Assembly: GCA_028281325.1 (NCBI GenBank)
Contig: JANQKC010000021.1
Coordinates: forward strand, 186,001 to 250,000
Direction of reading: 5' to 3'
DNA length: 64,000 bases
DNA from: Alphaproteobacteria bacterium
GTDB taxonomy: Bacteria > Pseudomonadota > Alphaproteobacteria > UBA8366
This document shows, one piece after another, positions 8,594-18,247 of the stretch (positions within the stretch are counted from its first letter, which is position 1; every line of letters starts with the position of its first letter). Under the pieces are notes generated by a model. It did no database searches. It was not told the origin of the DNA and was given only the letters and a program-made list of their open reading frames with translations. A program made the translations under genes and the position numbers.

Positions 8594-9656
8594 GCCGATT
8601 CTTACGCGCTTTTTCCGCGCGCATCCCTTCAAGGTCGGACTCCACCATTTCAGCCACCATCTCCTCGAAGCTGGTCGTCGCCTGCCAGTCGAGTTTCTTC
8701 CGTGCCTTGGATGGGTCGCCGACCAGACACTCTACCTCGGCCGGCCGGAAGTATCGGGGATCGACTCTCACCAGCGTCTCGCCCGTCTCCGTATCGACCC
8801 CAACCTCGTCGGCGCCGGCGCCGTGCCACTCCACTGATTTGCCCGTGTGCGCAAAGGCCAGTTCCACCAACGTCCGAACGGAATGCTTTTCTCCCGTTGC
8901 CAGCACGTAGTCGTCCGGCTCGTCCTGCTGCAGCATCTTCCACATGCCAGCCACATAGTCACGTGCATGGCCCCAATCTCTCTCCGCGTCGAGATTGCCC
9001 AGATAAACACATTCCTGAAGCCCGAGCGCGATCGCCGCCACACCCCGCGAGATCTTGCGCGTCACGAAGGTCTCGCCCCGCGTCGGACCCTCATGGTTGA
9101 ACAGAATGCCGTTGGACGCGTGCATAGCATATGCCTCACGATAATTTACCGTGATCCAGTAGGCATACAGCTTTGCCGCGCCGTAAGGGCTGCGCGGGTA
9201 GAACGGCGTATCCTCCTTCTGTGGCGTCTCACGGACTTTGCCGTACAGCTCCGACGTGGAAGCCTGATAGAAGCGCGTGGTCTCCTCCAAGCCGAGAATG
9301 CGCATGGCTTCAAGAAGACGAAGCGTTCCGAGGGCGTCCGCATTCGCTGTGTATTCCGGCGTCTCGAAGCTGACCATCACATGGCTTTGTGCAGCAAGGT
9401 TGTAGATTTCCGTCGGCTGCACATGCTGTACGAGACGAAGCAGATTCGTCGCGTCCGTCATATCGCCGTAGTGCAGAAAGAAGCGCAACTCCTCTTCATG
9501 CGGATCCTGATAGAGATGATCGACCCGTTCGGTATTGAACGACGACGAGCGCCGCTTGACGCCATGGACTTCATAGCCCTTGCCGAGCAAGAACTCGGCA
9601 AGATACGCGCCATCCTGTCCTGTGACGCCCGTGATGAGTGCGGCTTTCCTCGGCAT
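8586..9656 (-). CDS. gmd: GDP-mannose 4,6-dehydratase
   Basis: A 356-residue SDR that converts GDP-D-mannose to GDP-4-keto-6-deoxy-D-mannose. It has the invariant start [19 protein letters not shown], the NADP-loop [24 protein letters not shown] with the catalytic Thr/Ser, [12 protein letters not shown] (Tyr-x3-Lys), and a near-full-length C-terminus including [20 protein letters not shown]. The length is normal. It is upstream of fcl in the same direction and is the committed step to GDP-fucose. Confidence 0.97.
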   Translation of the reverse strand: MPRKAALITGVTGQDGAYLAEFLLGKGYEVHGVKRRSSSFNTERVDHLYQDPHEEELRFFLHYGDMTDATNLLRLVQHVQPTEIYNLAAQSHVMVSFETPEYTANADALGTLRLLEAMRILGLEETTRFYQASTSELYGKVRETPQKEDTPFYPRSPYGAAKLYAYWITVNYREAYAMHASNGILFNHEGPTRGETFVTRKISRGVAAIALGLQECVYLGNLDAERDWGHARDYVAGMWKMLQQDEPDDYVLATGEKHSVRTLVELAFAHTGKSVEWHGAGADEVGVDTETGETLVRVDPRYFRPAEVECLVGDPSKARKKLDWQATTSFEEMVAEMVESDLEGMRAEKARKNRRD

Positions 9657-9691
9657 GGTTGCGTTCCTCTTCAGTATCTGGCCGAAACAGC

Positions 9692-10837
9692 CTAATCGCC
9701 CTCAGACGATCGCGTCGTCAACCGGTCGAGCAACTCTTCTGTCCGATCGATGAGCCGATCGACAGAGAAATTTTCGACGATCCGCGCCCGCGCACTGGCG
9801 CGAACGTCTTCGGGCGCCCGCTCGAGACGGCGCAGCAACCGGTCCAAGGCATCCGACAGTGCGCGGGGATCACCGGGCGTGACGATTTCACCGGTATCGC
9901 CAACGATTTCCCGCGAATCGCCTATATCGGTCGCGACGCATGGCGTCCCGGCCGCCATCGCTTCACCCAAGACGTTCGGAAACCCCTCTCCGAAGGCAGA
10001 CGACAGACAGAGGATATCAAGTCCCGCCATGACCGCGGGCATATCATGCCGCTGCCCAAGAAGAAGAACTCGGCCCGATAGCCCGTTCATCCGTATCAAT
10101 TCCGTCAGGCGCGCGGTCCCCTCGTCAACGCCGTTCCCGGCAAGGACGAAAAGCAGATTCGGCCGCGAGCGAAAAACCGACGCCGCTGCCGCGAAAAAGG
10201 TGGCGTGGTCCTTCATCGGATCGAAGCGCCCGATCATGCCGACCACGTGCACGCCGTCGTCCACGGCCCAGGCATCGCGCACCTGCCGCCGCGCCGCCTC
10301 GTCCGGCGCGAATACGGCGGTATCGATCCCATTCGGCACGACAGCGCTTCGGCCGACCGCCATGCCATGCGCCGCGGCGAACCGATACCCGCTTCGCGCG
10401 TTGAAGATGATGAGGTCGGCCCGAGAGGAAAGGTCGCGTTCCACGGCGTAACTCAGCCGCGCCAACCAGTCATAGTGGCCGTGCTCCATGTTCGACACGC
10501 GAATACCCCAGACGCGGCGCATCCCCGCGACACGCGGCGTCGCGCAATAGGCGATTATGTTGGCTGGCGGCAAAAGGCTGTAGAGAATGTCCGGCCGTTC
10601 TTGTCTAAGCAGGCCGCGTAAGCGCAACAAGAAGCCTACAACGTCCCAACGGCCGGCCTTTTCCAAACTGACATGCCGGGCGCTGGCCGACGTGACCATC
10701 TCACGAAAGGTCCCGCCGGGATAAAAGGTCGCGACGATCACATCGTGACCGCGCCGCTGCAGACCCGCGGCCATCAACGCCAACTGCCGTTCCGCGCCAC
10801 CGGGCCCAAGCGCGCGTGCCAGAAAAACGATCCTCAT
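9692..10837 (-). CDS. Glycosyltransferase family 4 (GT-B)
   Basis: A 381-residue retaining glycosyltransferase. The N-terminal domain starts [22 protein letters not shown], typical of GT4 enzymes, and the C-terminal nucleotide-sugar domain contains [27 protein letters not shown] and the E-x7-E element [16 protein letters not shown]. It acts at the cytoplasmic face of the membrane on a lipid-linked or protein acceptor. The donor is unknown. GDP-mannose or GDP-fucose is possible given the neighbouring gmd and fcl, but this is inference. It ends 35 bases before gmd. Confidence 0.92.
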   Translation of the reverse strand: MRIVFLARALGPGGAERQLALMAAGLQRRGHDVIVATFYPGGTFREMVTSASARHVSLEKAGRWDVVGFLLRLRGLLRQERPDILYSLLPPANIIAYCATPRVAGMRRVWGIRVSNMEHGHYDWLARLSYAVERDLSSRADLIIFNARSGYRFAAAHGMAVGRSAVVPNGIDTAVFAPDEAARRQVRDAWAVDDGVHVVGMIGRFDPMKDHATFFAAAASVFRSRPNLLFVLAGNGVDEGTARLTELIRMNGLSGRVLLLGQRHDMPAVMAGLDILCLSSAFGEGFPNVLGEAMAAGTPCVATDIGDSREIVGDTGEIVTPGDPRALSDALDRLLRRLERAPEDVRASARARIVENFSVDRLIDRTEELLDRLTTRSSEGD

Positions 10838-10859
10838 CCGCGATTTCGTAATCTAGGAC

Positions 10860-11975
10860 TCAATCGGCGGCAGCATCGTGCAGGACATCGTCCCAGAGCG
10901 CCAACACACGCGAGACGGAAAAACGGTCAATAATGGTGCGCGCCGCATCCCCCAGCCGACTGCGTGCCAAAGGGTCGCTCATCAGGGAACCCATGGCTTG
11001 CGCCAGCTCTTTCGCATTCTCCGTCGGCACCAAAACGCCATCGGCACCGTCGCGAACGATATGTCTTGGGCCGCTTGGGCAGTCGGTCGCGATAGAGGCG
11101 AGCCCACAGGCCATCGCCTCGCAGAGCGCATTGGGGAACCCTTCTACCCGGGATGGCAGCACGAACAGCGACGCGTCTCTCATCAAGGTCGCTACGTCAC
11201 TGACTTCGCCGAGAAAGCAACACCGTCCGGAAATCCCGAGTTCACGGGCATGTTTCTCCAGCATCTCCCGTTCGGGTCCTGAGCCTGCGACGACCAGCGA
11301 CCAATCGGGGAACCGCGACGCTACCTCGGTGAAAGCCCCCAACAATAGATCAATCCCCTTCTCGCGCGAGAGACGGCTGACCGCCAGGACGTACGGCGTC
11401 GGAAGGTCAGGCCGGTCGGCACCATCCGGCCTGGGTGGCGGGTAAACCGGGTTTGGGATCGTCGCCACCGAACGCAAGCGCCAATTGGCGTACTGCGCCG
11501 CGATCTCCGACGTCTGGACGACGAGGCTGCGTGACAACGGATACGTCAGGCGCGTGAGAAGGTTCCACATCCTACCGCTCTGCGACTGACTGGGATCTGT
11601 ACGCTCCGACACGATAACGGGAATTTCCGTTCCGGCAGCCGCCAAGAGCGTGACGACGTTGCTTTGATCGATAAAAGAAACGACGACATCTGGTCGAAGC
11701 GCCCGAAGCGCGCGGCGGAGTGCGCGGACGCGCCCGACGTTCCGCCACAGCTTGCCGACGGCGCCCGTGCGCCCGACAGGAAGTGCCAAATGCTGAACAT
11801 GTACGGCCGGTGCGACGGCGTAGAAATCCTGATCCGGCCCGCCATGGAGCGGTAGCAGATGCACACCGTTCCCCTGGGTGGACCATGCACCGGCAAGAGA
11901 GGTGAGCACGCGCTGCGCCCCGCCCGGGCCGAGGTCGCTGATCACCAACGCGATCCGCATTTCAGGAACCGACAC
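10860..11975 (-). CDS. Glycosyltransferase family 4 (GT-B)
   Basis: About 371 residues with RIALVISDLGPGGAQRVLTSL at the N-terminus, VLAVSRLSREKGIDLLLGAF in the middle, and the donor-site EGFPNALCEAMACGLASIATD. It is a near neighbour in type to the previous GT4 gene and probably arose by duplication or assembly within the locus. The start is either GTG at 11975, overlapping the upstream GT2 gene by 14 bases, or ATG at 11960, one base after that gene's stop. Both give almost the same protein. Donor and acceptor unknown. Confidence 0.92.
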   Translation of the reverse strand: MSVPEMRIALVISDLGPGGAQRVLTSLAGAWSTQGNGVHLLPLHGGPDQDFYAVAPAVHVQHLALPVGRTGAVGKLWRNVGRVRALRRALRALRPDVVVSFIDQSNVVTLLAAAGTEIPVIVSERTDPSQSQSGRMWNLLTRLTYPLSRSLVVQTSEIAAQYANWRLRSVATIPNPVYPPPRPDGADRPDLPTPYVLAVSRLSREKGIDLLLGAFTEVASRFPDWSLVVAGSGPEREMLEKHARELGISGRCCFLGEVSDVATLMRDASLFVLPSRVEGFPNALCEAMACGLASIATDCPSGPRHIVRDGADGVLVPTENAKELAQAMGSLMSDPLARSRLGDAARTIIDRFSVSRVLALWDDVLHDAAAD

Positions 11976-13029
11976 TCGCCATCGACAGCTCGACGGGTTG
12001 CCCCGCCTTCATTCGTTGCGCAATCCGAAAAGCCGCCAGGCGAATAAGATGGAGTGGCAACGCCGGATCGATCCGCAGACTGCGGCGCCAAAGTCCGAGG
12101 CCACCCTTTGGCATGGCCGGGAAAAGGACCATCTGCGCGACCCGCGTGCAGGCGCGGCGCCGGCACTCCGATCCGTAGCCATCGGGCTCCTGGGCGAGAA
12201 AGGCATCGAGCAGATCATAGTAGCGATGAGCCGCGACGACCCGGTCGACACCGCTCGCCTTAGCCTCCCGGCGGCCTGCGAAGATCGCATCGAAAATCGC
12301 GCAGCGGTCAGCGCCACTGACTATCTCGGCGCCGAACCTCTGTTCAATCGCCGTGCCGATTAACGCAATTGTATTGCGGCGCTGAATATCCGACCGTCGG
12401 CCGGAGATGCTGGCACCGTGAACGCGGAAGAGAACTGTCGGCTCGGCAAGATTGGCAGCATCAGCGTGGCCCAGACATCTCAGCCACAGATCGTAATCTT
12501 GTGTCGTCATCAGCCGCGGGTCGTAGCGGAGCGCGTTCTTCTCCAGAATTCTGCGCCGTATCATGACCGTCGAGTGTATGAAGGGGTTTTGCAGCAAACT
12601 GGTCCAACGCACAGCGAGCGGACTCCGGGGGTAATCGCTTTGGTCGACGCGGCATCCCTCGGCGTCAATTGAGATCACGTTCGAACCAAGCAGGCCGATC
12701 TCTGGGTGCCGGTCGAGATAGTCCGCTTGTTTCGCCAACCGGTCCGGCAGGGCGATATCGTCGGCATCGAGCCGCGCAATGTACTCGCCGCGCGCTTCCG
12801 CCAGTCCCGTGTTGAGGGATGCGGCAAGGCCCTGGTTCGTGTCATGGCGTATCAACCTGATCCGGGAATCCTTGAACCGCTCGACGGTCGCGACGCTGTC
12901 ATCGGTCGAGCCGTCATCGACGATCAGGAATTCGAACCGCTCTTCGCTCTGGCGGAGAATGCTATCGATTGCCGATCCCAGGTATCCACCGCCGTTGTAG
13001 ACCGCCATGAGAATACTAATGCGAGGCAT
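11962..13029 (-). CDS. Glycosyltransferase family 2 (GT-A)
   Basis: A 355-residue inverting glycosyltransferase. The GT-A core is clear: RISILMAVYNGGGYLGSAID, LIVDDGSTDDSVATVERF, and the metal-binding LDADD near residue 90. The C-terminal 130 residues are a variable extension usual in polysaccharide-locus enzymes. It overlaps the upstream methyltransferase by 14 bases and is overlapped by the following GT4, so it belongs to a tightly packed transcription unit. Sugar specificity cannot be deduced. Confidence 0.93.
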   Translation of the reverse strand: MPRISILMAVYNGGGYLGSAIDSILRQSEERFEFLIVDDGSTDDSVATVERFKDSRIRLIRHDTNQGLAASLNTGLAEARGEYIARLDADDIALPDRLAKQADYLDRHPEIGLLGSNVISIDAEGCRVDQSDYPRSPLAVRWTSLLQNPFIHSTVMIRRRILEKNALRYDPRLMTTQDYDLWLRCLGHADAANLAEPTVLFRVHGASISGRRSDIQRRNTIALIGTAIEQRFGAEIVSGADRCAIFDAIFAGRREAKASGVDRVVAAHRYYDLLDAFLAQEPDGYGSECRRRACTRVAQMVLFPAMPKGGLGLWRRSLRIDPALPLHLIRLAAFRIAQRMKAGQPVELSMASVGS

Positions 13030-13774
13030 TTCTCGCCTTCACGACGGCCCATATCTCGCCCCACCGATTCTGCATCTCGCTGACTGTGAAGTCGGCCGCC
13101 TCGAGCTCCTCCAGGAAACTCTCCTGCGTGTATTCGGTTTCATGAGTCGTATCGAGGCGCCATTCGACGCCGAGCTCGCGGCGCAACGGTACGCGCCAGT
13201 CGCGCTCGAAGAGCGGCACCCGGATTAGAATTCGATTCGGTTTCAGCTGTTCACAAACACGTCTCAGGAAAGCCGGCCGACCAGGAAGATGCTCAAGCAC
13301 ATTGGACAGCACCACCACATCACACGCCTCGTCGGGCAAGGCCTGCAACGCGTCGCTCGCAGAGAAACGCAAATTCGGATGACTATAACGCTGCTCCGCG
13401 GTAACAATGTTCTTCGCATCGAGATCGAAGCCATGCACCGTCGCGCCAGTGATCGCCACTATGTCATTGGCAAGCGCGCCGTTCCCACAACCGATATCGA
13501 TCACACGCTCCCCCGGATTGATATTCTCGACAAAGAAATCGTGATAGCGCGTCAAACGGTGCTTTGCATGAACGCCGGAATCGTACTCAACAGCCTTCTG
13601 TCCGGTCAGATGATAGAGCGTCGAATCGAGCCGGAAGATCAGCCTCAAACTGTCGTCCGCCGCCATCGACGAAAGTTTGGCCGTCAATAACCGTTCACAC
13701 ACCGGTATCAGGATCCTGGTCGGGATCGTACGCGCCATGAATCGCACGGCGGATTTGGCAATTCGTTTCAGCAA
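13016..13774 (-). CDS. SAM-dependent methyltransferase (class I)
   Basis: A 252-residue Rossmann-fold methyltransferase. Motif I is VIDIGCGNGA at residues 91-100, followed by the acidic strand end VHGFDLDA, and motif IV-like DVVVLSNVLEHLPGRP. It resembles methyltransferases that O- or C-methylate sugars, or chain ends, in glycan clusters. An unrelated role cannot be excluded. It sits 11 bases after the upstream GT4 gene and overlaps the GT2 start, so it is co-expressed with them. Confidence 0.88.
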   Translation of the reverse strand: MLKRIAKSAVRFMARTIPTRILIPVCERLLTAKLSSMAADDSLRLIFRLDSTLYHLTGQKAVEYDSGVHAKHRLTRYHDFFVENINPGERVIDIGCGNGALANDIVAITGATVHGFDLDAKNIVTAEQRYSHPNLRFSASDALQALPDEACDVVVLSNVLEHLPGRPAFLRRVCEQLKPNRILIRVPLFERDWRVPLRRELGVEWRLDTTHETEYTQESFLEELEAADFTVSEMQNRWGEIWAVVKARNASH

Positions 13775-13785
13775 CTGGGTTTCCG

Positions 13786-14940
13786 CTAAGAGGCTATTGG
13801 GTCCCGAGTCCGCAGCAAGTCGCGATAGAGCGCGATTTCGCGATCGGCAATCCGATCCAGAGCATAGTGATCGAGCACGAACCGCCGGGCTTGCGTCCCA
13901 AGGCGCTTGCGAAGGTCCGCATCGCTCAGAAGTCGCCGCAAACCATCGCCAACGCTTGTCGAATCTGTTTCCGTCAGGTATCCGGTCTCATCGTGTTGGA
14001 CCACTTCGGCGCTGCCGCGCACTTTGGTCGCCAACACCGGCACGCCGCTGGCCATCGCCTCAATGAGCGCCTTCGGATGCCCCTCATACAGAGACGGCAG
14101 CGCAAAGACGGTACAACTGTTGACGAAAGCCGGCAGTTCATGATGCGGGAAGTTGCCATGGAAGCATATGTCGACGGACCGGGCGTCGGCCAAGGCCTGC
14201 AGCATGCCGCGCAAGGGGCCTTCGCCAACCAGGGCAAGCTCCACGTCGAGACCCGTGCACGCCTCGATCAGGGCCGGCAGGTTCTTCTGCTCCACAAGCC
14301 GCCCGACAAAGCCGATCCGCGGCCGCCGGAGCGACCCATTGCCCGACATCGGTCGCCAAACATCTGTTAAGACATAGTTGGGAATCACCTGCACCTTCTC
14401 AGCGTCGAGCCCATGCCGCTCGATCGCCTGTTGGCGTAATCGTTCGGTCGTCAGGATTACCCGGTCGGCATTGCGGTAGGCCTGCGCCTCCAACGCGAGC
14501 GCCTGTTTCGCCACGTCCGAGTCCGCACCGAACTCCTCCGCAACATGGTCGAAACGACCGTAGCCGGCGCGCGCTATCACCGGCTTGCCCAGTCGCCGGC
14601 CCGCACGGACCGCCCATTGAGCGCCGGAAATTTGATTGCTCTTGAAAAGATCGCAGCGTGCGAGTGTGTTCGCGTGGAGAAAGCCGGCAATGCGACCGTA
14701 CAACCCAGCCGGTAGACGCCAACGGTTAGGCAGGACTGTCAGGAACGGAAAGTCTGCGGCAGCCGCCGCATCGTCAGCCGCGCCCCAAGATACAACGGTG
14801 ACCCCGACGCCCCGATCGTTCAACGCCTGATACAGCCCGAGTTCACGCGCCAGCGTCCCGCCGCTTTCCCATGCGGAGAGCGACATACCTTCGGTGAGGA
14901 ACAGCGCCAGGCGAAGCGCGCCGGATTGCGCAACCGTCAC
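13786..14940 (-). CDS. Glycosyltransferase family 4 (GT-B)
   Basis: About 384 residues. The N-terminal domain (LALFLTEGMSLSAWESGGTL) is divergent. The C-terminal domain carries RIGFVGRLVEQKNLPALIEA, GEGPLRGMLQAL, HGNFPHHELP, and the donor element EGHPKALIEAMASGVPVLAT, all GT4 hallmarks. The start is GTG at 14940, overlapping the upstream gene's stop as GTGA, so the two are translationally coupled. Donor unknown. Confidence 0.91.
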   Translation of the reverse strand: MTVAQSGALRLALFLTEGMSLSAWESGGTLARELGLYQALNDRGVGVTVVSWGAADDAAAAADFPFLTVLPNRWRLPAGLYGRIAGFLHANTLARCDLFKSNQISGAQWAVRAGRRLGKPVIARAGYGRFDHVAEEFGADSDVAKQALALEAQAYRNADRVILTTERLRQQAIERHGLDAEKVQVIPNYVLTDVWRPMSGNGSLRRPRIGFVGRLVEQKNLPALIEACTGLDVELALVGEGPLRGMLQALADARSVDICFHGNFPHHELPAFVNSCTVFALPSLYEGHPKALIEAMASGVPVLATKVRGSAEVVQHDETGYLTETDSTSVGDGLRRLLSDADLRKRLGTQARRFVLDHYALDRIADREIALYRDLLRTRDPIAS

Positions 14941-15923
14941 GATCGGGCCGGTCGTTGCGAATCCAACATGGACCGGAAGAGCGTCAGGTAGCGATCGGCG
15001 ACCAGCGAGATACGGTAGGGATTGTCCGGGATGCGTTTCACATAATCGCGATAGCGATGCTTGATCCCGGCGACCGCCGCAAAGATGTCGCCCTTGTATT
15101 CCACGCCATAAGGGTCAGCACATTCCCGATTCGCACCGGAATCGAGATATATGACCGGTAGTCCGCAGTTCAGACCTTCGAGTAGGGCATTGGAGCAAGT
15201 TTCCTTGCGCGCGAGCGTCAGCAACGCATGCTGTCGCTTCAGAAACCGCGCCAGCTTCCGGTGCGGCTGCGGCGGAACAACACGGATGTTGCGGAACCGG
15301 CAACCATCGGGAATGTTACCGACAAAAGTGATCTGCACATCATCCCGGCCGCCGAGCAAGCTATCGATCCGCTCATACTCGGGAAATCCCTTGTTCACAT
15401 CGCTGGACCAGCTCGATATCACAAGGCGAAACGGCTCGATGCCGTCCCACAGCGGTCTCGGGCGCCGGACCGTTCCGAGAAATCGCCGTTCCTGCATGTT
15501 GAACAGCGTTTCATCCACGCCGTTGCGAATGACGGTAAACGGCCCTTCGAAACCTTCGGCAAGATATGTGTCGCGGCTGTACTCGCTCTGGAAGATCGAG
15601 TGCTCAATATACGGAGCAAAATCGATCTGCAGCTTGTCGCCCCAAACAACACCATCATGAACGCGGCGCATCTCCGGGCCCCCGCTCACCGCGTAGCCTA
15701 CCTTACGATGAACAATCGGCCGGCCAAGCTTGGCGACCTCCCGCACATCTTCGATCGTCAGACGCTCACTTAGGGCATTCAATAGACACAAATCGACCGA
15801 TCGGTCAGCGGTATTCGTAAAGGAAACACCCTCGCACCTGAGCACACGCATCAGACTGCGCATGAAGGCGTTCGCTCCGCCAAATGGTCCCCTGCGGACC
15901 CGGACATTGGTGTAGATACGCAT
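14937..15923 (-). CDS. Glycosyltransferase (GT4-like)
   Basis: About 328 residues from ATG 15923 (MRIYTNVRVRRGPFGGANAF). Upstream in-frame codons to 16019 overlap the previous gene and read like shadow sequence. GT-B features include VIRNGVDETLFN, LVISSWSSDVNKGF, and ETCSNALLEGLNCGLPVIYLD with the E-x7-E donor-binding element. It ends in the GTGA overlap with the next GT4 gene. The N-terminal FGGANAF loop is the acceptor-side loop found in many GT4 enzymes. Function beyond sugar transfer is unknown. Confidence 0.86.
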   Translation of the reverse strand: MRIYTNVRVRRGPFGGANAFMRSLMRVLRCEGVSFTNTADRSVDLCLLNALSERLTIEDVREVAKLGRPIVHRKVGYAVSGGPEMRRVHDGVVWGDKLQIDFAPYIEHSIFQSEYSRDTYLAEGFEGPFTVIRNGVDETLFNMQERRFLGTVRRPRPLWDGIEPFRLVISSWSSDVNKGFPEYERIDSLLGGRDDVQITFVGNIPDGCRFRNIRVVPPQPHRKLARFLKRQHALLTLARKETCSNALLEGLNCGLPVIYLDSGANRECADPYGVEYKGDIFAAVAGIKHRYRDYVKRIPDNPYRISLVADRYLTLFRSMLDSQRPARS

Positions 15924-15939
15924 GCGAAAGGTCGGGGTT

Positions 15940-17070
15940 CTATCGGGCGATATCACCAATGCCAAGGCGCCGCCCCAACCGCCTGAACAACGATGCCGAC
16001 GGCACGGCCGGTGAAACATAGGCCGCTAATTCCGTCTCGAAGCTGCTGTCGCCAAAGTCGACCGGCTGCCCCTTCGGGCGCGCCTGACACGCGTCGACAA
16101 ACTTCGCGATTTGGGCGTCGTACAGTGCGTCAACGCGCTTGCGCAAATTTTCCGCGCATCGCTGCCGAAGATCCGGATCCTCGGCCAGCCGCGACAGCGC
16201 CTCGAACCATCCGACCGGCGAACCGGCCAGAAAACCGCTCTCGCCATCCTGCACGACCTCGACGCTCGACGGGGTGAAATCCGCAACGACGGGAATACCG
16301 AGCCGGGCAAAGACATAGAGGCGACCGGGATTGCTAGAACCCTTGAAGCGCGTGAGGAAATCGAATGGCTCATAATTGACATTCAGCCCCGCAACCTCCG
16401 CGGTGCGGAGCGTATCAACCTTCTCAGCGATGGGCAGCAAGTTGGGCGCGATTCCGATATCAACGGTGGCGAGTTTGGAAAAATAACTATCCCACGACCA
16501 TTGGACATGCTCGGTCGGTATCAGCGCTGGGTCCGGTAGGCCAACGCTTGCCTTTCCCAATCCGGCGACGTTGTACATGGCGAGAAAGCGGCAGGATCGA
16601 GCGCGCCCCAACGCGTTGAGTGCCGGTGTCACATGTTGGCACATCGCCTCGAGATGTACTTTGTTGCCATGATACCCGATGACCAATGGGTCGCGGTCGG
16701 AATGCGACCGATCAATCGCGCGCATGGTCGGGAACATGTAATGGATCAGGATGTTTCGGTTGAAGCGTAGGAACGATTCGCGTTGCTCAACCGAACTGAC
16801 CAGAAGCAGGTCGGCTTTCCGGGCAGCCTCGGCCACGGAACGGCTGGACTGTTTCGGATCGCCGAGGACTATCTTGATGTCAGAATTCTGCCGGCGGGCC
16901 TTCTCCATTTCATGATCGACCGCCATGAATACAGCCACGTCGTACCGGCTATAGTCGTCGAAGTCATTCAGGGACGCTTCGAAACCCGCGTCGCTGAGCC
17001 GCGCCTGCAAATCATGTATGCAGACCTGGCTTCCCATGTTTTCGACATGGGTATTCAGTACGAAGCGCAT
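15940..17070 (-). CDS. Putative glycosyltransferase (GT-B, divergent)
   Basis: A 376-residue protein with a C-terminal half resembling GT-B donor domains: VDIGIAPNLLPIAEKVDTLRT, GRLYVFARLGIPVVADFTPS, VVQDGESGFLAGS. The N-terminal half (MRFVLNTHVENMGSQVCIHDL) is not diagnostic. It precedes another glycosyltransferase by 16 bases. The usual E-x7-E element is not clear, so donor binding may differ from standard GT4 enzymes. I am confident that it is part of the glycan unit, less so of its exact chemistry. Confidence 0.75.
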   Translation of the reverse strand: MRFVLNTHVENMGSQVCIHDLQARLSDAGFEASLNDFDDYSRYDVAVFMAVDHEMEKARRQNSDIKIVLGDPKQSSRSVAEAARKADLLLVSSVEQRESFLRFNRNILIHYMFPTMRAIDRSHSDRDPLVIGYHGNKVHLEAMCQHVTPALNALGRARSCRFLAMYNVAGLGKASVGLPDPALIPTEHVQWSWDSYFSKLATVDIGIAPNLLPIAEKVDTLRTAEVAGLNVNYEPFDFLTRFKGSSNPGRLYVFARLGIPVVADFTPSSVEVVQDGESGFLAGSPVGWFEALSRLAEDPDLRQRCAENLRKRVDALYDAQIAKFVDACQARPKGQPVDFGDSSFETELAAYVSPAVPSASLFRRLGRRLGIGDIAR

Positions 17071-17200
17071 GGCGCGTTACCAGTCGAAGAGTTCATACTA
17101 GGTCGTGGATTTACGGCGCGACCGTCACACCGGTCGCCAGCCACGGATTTGAAGGATGCGCGGTTCGGATACAATCGACCGGCGACTGCGATGCGGCAAG

Positions 17201-18244
17201 TCAACACGTAAGAACACTATCGCCGCGAATGAGACCTTCGGCGGCCGCCGATATTCGCTCTAGCGCCCTTCCGTCGACCAAACGCCGACCAGCCTTACTG
17301 AAGCGCGTTCGGGTGGCTGCGTCATCGGCGAGCGCCACGACGCGTTTGGCTAACGCTACCGGATCGCAGTCCAGAATCGAACCGCCATAGTCCGAAATCC
17401 CCTCCTCCATGAACATGCCGCCGAAGCGGTGCTGATGATCCACAAGGCTGACGAGCACCGCGGGAACGCCAGCGGCTGCCAACTCAAAGCGCATGTATCC
17501 CGCGGCTGTCAGCGCCAGGTCCGACGTCGCCAGAAACTGTGCGATATCATCTGTCCCATCTACGAGTGCGAACGGCTGAAGTCGACGGCGTAGAGCCTCG
17601 TCGATTTCGAAGTCGCGGTCGTAGCCGAGAAGGAAGACACCTTCAAAACCAAACGCCGCCAGATGCTCGAGCACGGCGACGGTATTCGCGAAGACGCGAC
17701 TCGATACGCTTCCCCCCATATTGACGAACAATCGACGACCGCGGAGCGGCTCCGGCTCGCGTGCGCGACCGGCGGATATGAGTTCATCGGAAACGATGAC
17801 GAAGCCAAGGCCGCCGATCATCCGCTCGTTTCGCGTCTCGGCCCAGACATCCTCGGCGTTGGGGCAAATGATAAGGTCGGCATCCGCATGCGGTATGGCG
17901 GTATCGCTGAACACGAGCACCTTGCAGCCCATCCTGCGATAGCTCGCGAGAAAGTCGGGCGATGGATCCAGCATATCGATGATGACCAGATCCGGCGGGT
18001 CGACATCGAGCAAACCCGGCTCCACGTCGTCGTTCGGTGCGAGCACCGGGGCGTCTGCCCAACCGCGCCCGTCGAGGAACGCGCGCGATTCGGGCTCGCC
18101 CTCCACTGCGTAGCTTACTTTCCAGGTATCGGGGCGTGCGCGCAGATGGGCGGCAAGTGTCGACGAGCGCACTAGATGACCCCAGCCATAGCTGAGCCCA
18201 GCCTTGCAACGCACATGACATCGGTAAGGCAGCACTGACGGCAT
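17201..18244 (-). CDS. pseG: PseG-like UDP-sugar hydrolase (nonulosonate pathway)
   Basis: A 347-residue GT-B-fold hydrolase related to PseG, which removes UDP from UDP-2,4-diacetamido-2,4,6-trideoxy-L-altrose before condensation with pyruvate. The N-terminal GWGHLVRSSTLA carries the catalytic His (His23), and LVIIDMLDPSP, RRLFVNMGGSV and DLALTAAGYMRFELAAAGVP follow the PseG pattern. A good ribosome-binding site (GGAG) precedes ATG 18244, 3 bases after the neuB-type stop, so PseG- and PseI-like steps are made together. The exact stereochemistry of its substrate is not provable from sequence. Confidence 0.82.
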   Translation of the reverse strand: MPSVLPYRCHVRCKAGLSYGWGHLVRSSTLAAHLRARPDTWKVSYAVEGEPESRAFLDGRGWADAPVLAPNDDVEPGLLDVDPPDLVIIDMLDPSPDFLASYRRMGCKVLVFSDTAIPHADADLIICPNAEDVWAETRNERMIGGLGFVIVSDELISAGRAREPEPLRGRRLFVNMGGSVSSRVFANTVAVLEHLAAFGFEGVFLLGYDRDFEIDEALRRRLQPFALVDGTDDIAQFLATSDLALTAAGYMRFELAAAGVPAVLVSLVDHQHRFGGMFMEEGISDYGGSILDCDPVALAKRVVALADDAATRTRFSKAGRRLVDGRALERISAAAEGLIRGDSVLTC

Positions 18245-18247
18245 GAA